This document shows, in pieces, positions 60,370-64,000 of a stretch of DNA of 64,000 nt. The notes under the pieces were generated by a model that saw only the letters and a list, made by a program, of their open reading frames with translations, did not search any database and was not told where the DNA came from. Source of the stretch: Caballeronia sp. INDeC2. Its GTDB lineage: Bacteria; Pseudomonadota; Gammaproteobacteria; Burkholderiales; Burkholderiaceae. The stretch spans positions 37,744 through 101,743 of the forward strand of contig NZ_JALQDG010000037.1 of NCBI RefSeq assembly GCF_023631325.1, read 5' to 3'. The translations under genes were made by a program, and so were the position numbers. The stretch's first letter is position 1; the number at the start of each line of letters is the position of its first letter.

Positions 60370-61821
60370 ATGGCCACCCGAAAGAATAACGAGCCGAAAG
60401 GCAGGCACCAGTCGAAGAGAGCCGCCGCCAGCGGTTGGATCGGCTCGATGCTGGAGTATTACGACTTCTTCATCTACGCCACTGCAGCATCATTGATCTT
60501 CCCGCAGATCTTTTTTTCGAAAAGCGATCCCAAGATCGCCATCATCGCGTCGCTGGCGACCTACGGTGTCGGCTATGTGGCGCGTCCGATCGGGGCGCTC
60601 GTGCTCGGTCACTTGGGTGACACGCACGGGCGCAAGTACGTGCTGATTCTCTGTATGTTCATGATGGGCTTTTCGACCATGGCCGTCGGCCTGCTGCCCA
60701 CCTATGAACAGGTGGGCCTGTGGGCACCGATCGGTTTGGTCGCCATGCGCCTCATTCAAGGCTTCGCGGTGGCCGGAGAAATTGCGGGTGCAAGCTCAAT
60801 GGTTCTGGAGCACGCCCCGTTCGGCCGGCGTGGCTTCTTCGCGAGCTTCACGCTGCAGGGTGTGCAAGCGGGCCAGATTCTGGCTGCGGCGGTTTTCTTG
60901 CCGCTCGCGCACTACATCCCGACGGACGCGTTCACTGTTTGGGGCTGGCGCATACCCTTCCTCCTGAGTTTCTTTATCATCATCGCGGGTTATTTCATTC
61001 GACGCGATGTCGATGAAACACCGGCATTTGTCGAAGAAGATCAGCATGGCGAGATTGCCAAATCGCCAATCATCCATGCCTTCGCCGACAGTTGGGCGAA
61101 TATTTTGCGCGTTGCCTGCATGTCATTAACAACCGTGATTCCGGTGGTGGCGACGATCTTCGGTGCGGCGTATGCGGTGCAGCCTGCCTACGGAATCGGC
61201 TTCCATGCGGACGTCTACCTGTGGATTCCGGTGCTCGGTAACATCCTGGCAGTAATTCTGATTCCATATGTCGGTAATCTGTCGGACAGAATTGGCCGCA
61301 GGCTCCCCGCTGTCGTCGGTGCACTCGGCTCCGGTCTGCTTTCGTTCGGCTATCTCTATTCCATCAGCATCCATAGCACGCCATTGGCGATCATCATGGC
61401 ACTGCTGATGTGGGGCGTCGCCTACCAGGGGTTCAATGCTATCTTCCCGAGTTTCTATCCCGAGTTGTTCCGTACTCGCAATCGGGTCACGGGGGTGGCG
61501 ATCGGGCATAACATCGGGATCACCATCGCGGCGTTGCTACCGGCGCTGTTTGTCGCCGTGGCACCCCCGGGAGGGTCGGGCAACGTTCCGCTCACAATAG
61601 GCGCCATCACGTTTGTGGCGACGATCGTTGCGGCGCTCGCGGCGCTGAGCGCGCGGGAAACGTACCGGATGCACCTGAACGATCTGGGTAAGCCAGGTGC
61701 CTTGCCCGTCGACGCGCGGGAATATCGACGGATTCGGGCACAGACGTTGGCCGATGCGAGACTGGCCAAAGCGGAGCGGTCAATGGTGCCGGTTGGAAAT
61801 TCAAAATCAGCACGAGATTGA
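60370..61821 (+). CDS. MFS permease of the metabolite:H+ symporter (MHS) family
   Basis: 483 residues, GGAGA upstream. The MHS N-terminal signature SGWIGSMLEYYDFFIYATAA is clear, followed by GYVARPIGALVLGHLGDTHG and RKYVLILCMFMMG (motif A region), RLIQGFAVAGEIAGASSMVL, and the helix-7 loop EDQHGEIAKSPIIHAF. MHS members take up shikimate, alpha-ketoglutarate, proline/betaine or citrate-like acids. With the shikimate-dehydrogenase-like gene next to it, a cyclic or organic acid is plausible. It has its own operator copy (60147) and is the last intact gene of the island. Confidence 0.93.
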   Translation: MATRKNNEPKGRHQSKRAAASGWIGSMLEYYDFFIYATAASLIFPQIFFSKSDPKIAIIASLATYGVGYVARPIGALVLGHLGDTHGRKYVLILCMFMMGFSTMAVGLLPTYEQVGLWAPIGLVAMRLIQGFAVAGEIAGASSMVLEHAPFGRRGFFASFTLQGVQAGQILAAAVFLPLAHYIPTDAFTVWGWRIPFLLSFFIIIAGYFIRRDVDETPAFVEEDQHGEIAKSPIIHAFADSWANILRVACMSLTTVIPVVATIFGAAYAVQPAYGIGFHADVYLWIPVLGNILAVILIPYVGNLSDRIGRRLPAVVGALGSGLLSFGYLYSISIHSTPLAIIMALLMWGVAYQGFNAIFPSFYPELFRTRNRVTGVAIGHNIGITIAALLPALFVAVAPPGGSGNVPLTIGAITFVATIVAALAALSARETYRMHLNDLGKPGALPVDAREYRRIRAQTLADARLAKAERSMVPVGNSKSARD

Positions 61822-62135
61822 AGCAAAATCGGCGGCTTGTCTTTCGGCCGCCAGGCGTAGGCAAGGGCAGATGGCGCGGGTAATGCGGGGTACTCGGACG
61901 CGTTGGGTTTGGTATCGTTCATCCCGGAACACGGGAACGTTCGCGGCGCATGTCTAAGCTGAGCGCCTGCGCCATCTGGCCGAATATGGGCTGGTGGCGC
62001 TGACGGCCGTGCTGTCATAGCGCAACGTAATGCTCGCGTAATCCATTATCACGGGTTCGGCTATGCTCTGCCTCGTGAAGTCCTGCTATTGGTCGACTTG
62101 TTCCGCAAGGCCGTTACCGGCGGCATTGCTGCGCG

Positions 62136-62366
62136 TTGCCGGGCGCGCAGTTGGAATACGCGCTTGCCGAACTTCCCACGTTCGATGAAGGAACCGACTT
62201 GGTCCCGTATTACAAATATTTGATGGCTCTCAATGGCGATAAGGAATACTCAATTCACTTCAACGAAGCCGATGTTCTCAGCGAGGCACAGCGACATTAC
62301 GCAACGACGCAATATGACCTAGTCCGCAAGTGGTTCGCCAACTGGTCGAAAGAAGCAAACGCATGA
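62136..62366 (+). CDS. Possible small protein or gene remnant
   Basis: 76 residues from TTG 62136 without a ribosome site. The amino-acid composition looks genuine in the C-terminal part (LVPYYKYLMALNGDKEYSIH, RHYATTQYDLVRKWFANW), so it may be the 3' end of a once longer gene. No family is recognised. The stop lies inside the first unit of a tandem repeat. Confidence 0.35.
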   Translation: MPGAQLEYALAELPTFDEGTDLVPYYKYLMALNGDKEYSIHFNEADVLSEAQRHYATTQYDLVRKWFANWSKEANA

Positions 62367-62377
62367 AGCAAACGCAT
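62352..62377 (+). repeat. Tandem 13-bp repeat
   Basis: The unit gaagcaaacgcat occurs twice head to tail (62352-62364 and 62365-62377) and is followed by a partial third copy (gaagcaagcgc). A slippage-type duplication at the end of the small frame. Confidence 0.8.
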
Positions 62378-62715
62378 GAAGCAAGCGCTGTAACAGGTGG
62401 ATAGCTCACGCGCGGTCAGTTCTAGCCGACCGCATTATTTCGCGTCCGAAGCCACGCAATTAGCAGCGGAGGGAGTTCCACTCGGCTGCGCCATCGAATA
62501 GGGTCAGTTCGTCGTCTGACAGCGTGCTACTGCTTAACGTATTAAAGCTCTTCGTCCTGGTCCAGACAATGTGAGCGGCGAGCAAGGCTCTCATGACGGC
62601 TCGCGAGATTAGGCCATAGACGGGGCACGGTGCCGGTTGTGAGCAAGAGGGCAGCGATGTCGCTTCCCCTGTCAGTCGGTATATCGCAAGGCGCAAGTCA
62701 AGCGGCACCTCGACG

Positions 62716-63750
62716 CTAGGAGAAATCGATCAGTACCTTCATTGCCTTGGATCTGTCACCGGCTTGAAGGAAGGCCTGAAGCGAATCGCGATAGGAAAAG
62801 ACTCCGGTGATGAGCGGCTTCACATCGACGAGCCCCTTGTTGAGCAACTCGACTGCCATCGCGAATTCTTCGTGAAAGCGAAATGCGCCGCGCAGATCGA
62901 GCTCCTTTGCGACGATCGTGTTCATCGGCAGGGGCGCGTCGCCGCCAAGGCCGACCTGAACGATCACCCCGCGCGGTTTGATCACGTCGAGCGCCGTGCG
63001 TAAGGCGGCGGCGTTGCCGCTCGCTTCGAAGAGCACGTCGAAGCTGCCCTTGTTCTTCGCGTACGGCTGCAGCGCGTCGGGCGTGTCCATCACGTTGAAG
63101 ACGTCGTCGGCGCCGACCTTGCGCGCGCTGTCGAGGGGCAGGGCGCTCACATCGGTCGCGACGATGTGGGCCGCGCCAGCGCGTCGTGCGGCGGCGACGA
63201 TCAAGGCGCCGATCGGGCCACAACCGGTGACGAGCACCCGCTTGCCGAGCAATGGTCCCGCGCGACGGACGGCGTGCAGCGCGACGGACAGCGGCTCTGC
63301 CATCGCCGCTTCAGCGTCAGAGAGTGTATCGTCAACCGGGTATGCTTGCGACCTGTCGATGACCACTTCCTGTTGGAATGCACCCTGGACATGGGGCGTG
63401 CGCATGGCACTGCCGTAGTAACGCATGTCAAGGCAATGGTTCTGCAACCCTTGCTGACAATACTCGCACTGTCCACATGGTCGGCTCGGGCTAATGGCGA
63501 CGCGCGTGCCGATGGGGACATCGCTCACCGATGTCCCCAGGCCAGCGACCACGCCGGCCACTTCATGGCCCAGCACCATCGGCTCCTTGATGCGCACCGT
63601 GCCGAAGCCCCCGTGATTGAAGTAATGCAGGTCTGAGCCGCAGATGCCGCCCGTGCGAACTCGCACGAGAAGTTGATCGGCTTCCGGCGTGGGCGTCGCG
63701 ACTTCTTCGATGCGTAGATCGCGCGGTGCGTGAATGACGAGTGCATGCAT
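62716..63750 (-). CDS. Zinc alcohol dehydrogenase, L-idonate 5-dehydrogenase-like
   Basis: 344 residues, GGAGA upstream of ATG 63750. Catalytic-zinc ligands are Cys37 (GGICGSD), His62 and Glu63 (GHEVAG); the structural zinc site is Cys92, 95, 98, 106. The loop MRYYGSAMRTPHVQGAF (about 108-124) is characteristic of L-idonate dehydrogenases within the medium-chain family. The Rossmann motif is VLVTGCGPIGALIVAAARRA, with Asp in ATDVSALPL, indicating NAD. It probably interconverts L-idonate and 5-ketogluconate, or a related polyol/sugar acid. It follows pntB by 49 bp on the same strand, so the two may be co-transcribed. Confidence 0.88.
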   Translation of the reverse strand: MHALVIHAPRDLRIEEVATPTPEADQLLVRVRTGGICGSDLHYFNHGGFGTVRIKEPMVLGHEVAGVVAGLGTSVSDVPIGTRVAISPSRPCGQCEYCQQGLQNHCLDMRYYGSAMRTPHVQGAFQQEVVIDRSQAYPVDDTLSDAEAAMAEPLSVALHAVRRAGPLLGKRVLVTGCGPIGALIVAAARRAGAAHIVATDVSALPLDSARKVGADDVFNVMDTPDALQPYAKNKGSFDVLFEASGNAAALRTALDVIKPRGVIVQVGLGGDAPLPMNTIVAKELDLRGAFRFHEEFAMAVELLNKGLVDVKPLITGVFSYRDSLQAFLQAGDRSKAMKVLIDFS

Positions 63751-63799
63751 GTTCTTTGAGTCTCCGTTCGGAAGGATGTTTGTGGGTTCTGGGTTGAAA

Positions 63800-64000
63800 T
63801 CAGGATGCGGCTTTCATCATGTCTTCGACGACCTTCTTCGCATCGCCGAACACCATCATCGTCTTGTCCATATAGAACAGTTCGTTGTCGAGACCGGCGT
63901 AACCCGCCGCCATCGACCGCTTGTTCACGATGATCGTTCGCGCCTTGTACGCTTCGAGAATCGGCATCCCGGCGATCGGTGACTTCGGATCGGTCTTCGC
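63800..64000 (-). CDS. pntB: NAD(P) transhydrogenase beta subunit, C-terminal end
   Basis: Only the last 66 codons are in the window. They read SPIAGMPILEAYKARTIIVN, KRSMAAGYAGLDNELFYMDK and TMMVFGDAKKVVEDMMKAAS, the conserved NADP-binding dIII end of PntB. The enzyme couples hydride transfer between NADH and NADP to proton movement across the inner membrane. The beginning lies beyond the right edge. The dehydrogenase gene downstream may share its transcript. Confidence 0.93.
   Translation of the reverse strand, partial: AKTDPKSPIAGMPILEAYKARTIIVNKRSMAAGYAGLDNELFYMDKTMMVFGDAKKVVEDMMKAAS

Larger units (their letters stand above)
61822..62715. other. Degenerate 0.9-kb region at the right edge of the island
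   Basis: No convincing intact gene. Short coding-like scraps are visible, among them a 76-codon frame at 62136 and a tandem 13-bp repeat at 62352. On the minus strand an 82-codon frame at 62460-62708 has no ribosome site or family. The patchwork fits a junction between inserted DNA and the older backbone. Confidence 0.5.

Noticed and set aside
62460..62708. 82-codon minus-strand frame
   Set aside because: No ribosome site, no known motif, Ser/Thr-rich tail; cannot be separated from chance in a degenerate region.
1..64000. CRISPR arrays, tRNA or rRNA genes, intact insertion sequences
   Set aside because: Looked for repeated spaced units, cloverleaf-like patterns and transposase motifs (DDE, integrase Tyr) while reading; none was found.

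Overview
The window is high-GC, densely coded DNA of the Burkholderiaceae type, most likely Paraburkholderia or Caballeronia. The evidence is two Gram-negative trimeric porins of the Burkholderia kind, many LysR-family regulators, an ECF sigma/RskA anti-sigma pair, a SET-domain protein, a two-partner secretion pair and a bacteriophytochrome kinase. No rRNA, tRNA, CRISPR array, intact insertion sequence or replication origin was seen. Both ends cut genes: a sorbosone-dehydrogenase-like gene on the left and pntB on the right.

Layout. 1-20.6 kb is a mosaic of small units: lipoproteins, a pyruvyl-transferase-like protein, a LysR/efflux divergent pair, an SDR, a diguanylate cyclase, a GT-C-like membrane protein, ECF sigma/anti-sigma followed by a DUF1295 protein and a collapsed cyclopropane-synthase-like pseudogene, a SET protein, a glycolate/2-hydroxyglutarate-type FAD oxidase, and a LysR/MFS pair destroyed by deletion. 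A structured RNA candidate lies at 8.57-8.67 kb. 20.6-21.4 kb is an AT-rich stretch without a clear gene, followed by a porin. 22.6-29.4 kb holds a bacteriophytochrome histidine kinase, a TpsB transporter and, convergent with it, a TpsA exoprotein. 30.2-38.5 kb is a first catabolic cluster: porin, lactaldehyde-type aldehyde dehydrogenase, MFS permease, enolase-superfamily dehydratase, GMC oxidoreductase and LysR regulator. It is followed by a frameshifted LysR and an MFS stump.

39.7-61.8 kb is the most interesting part, a catabolic island of about 20 genes. A leftward operon encodes acyl-CoA dehydrogenase, SDR, DUF993 aldolase-like protein, Dabb protein, TIM-barrel isomerase/epimerase, Gfo/Idh dehydrogenase, a small protein and a hotdog thioesterase. 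Rightward units encode a CoA-transferase; an aldehyde dehydrogenase with a GMC oxidoreductase; a four-gene sugar-type ABC importer with EtfB, EtfA, Gfo/Idh and a shikimate-dehydrogenase-like protein; and an MHS-family permease. A TetR regulator sits in the middle. An 18-bp dyad motif, best form TAACCATCTGGTGGGTTA, recurs in the promoter regions of these units, so the island looks like one regulon. The enzymes suggest uptake of a sugar-like or glycosidic compound, oxidation of sugar-type and alcohol groups, CoA activation and an ETF-linked acyl-CoA dehydrogenation. The substrate cannot be read from sequence. The window ends with an L-idonate-dehydrogenase-like gene behind pntB.

At least five genes are visibly broken, which suggests an accessory, rearranging replicon region. 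All functions are inferred from protein motifs and family knowledge; no database search was run.
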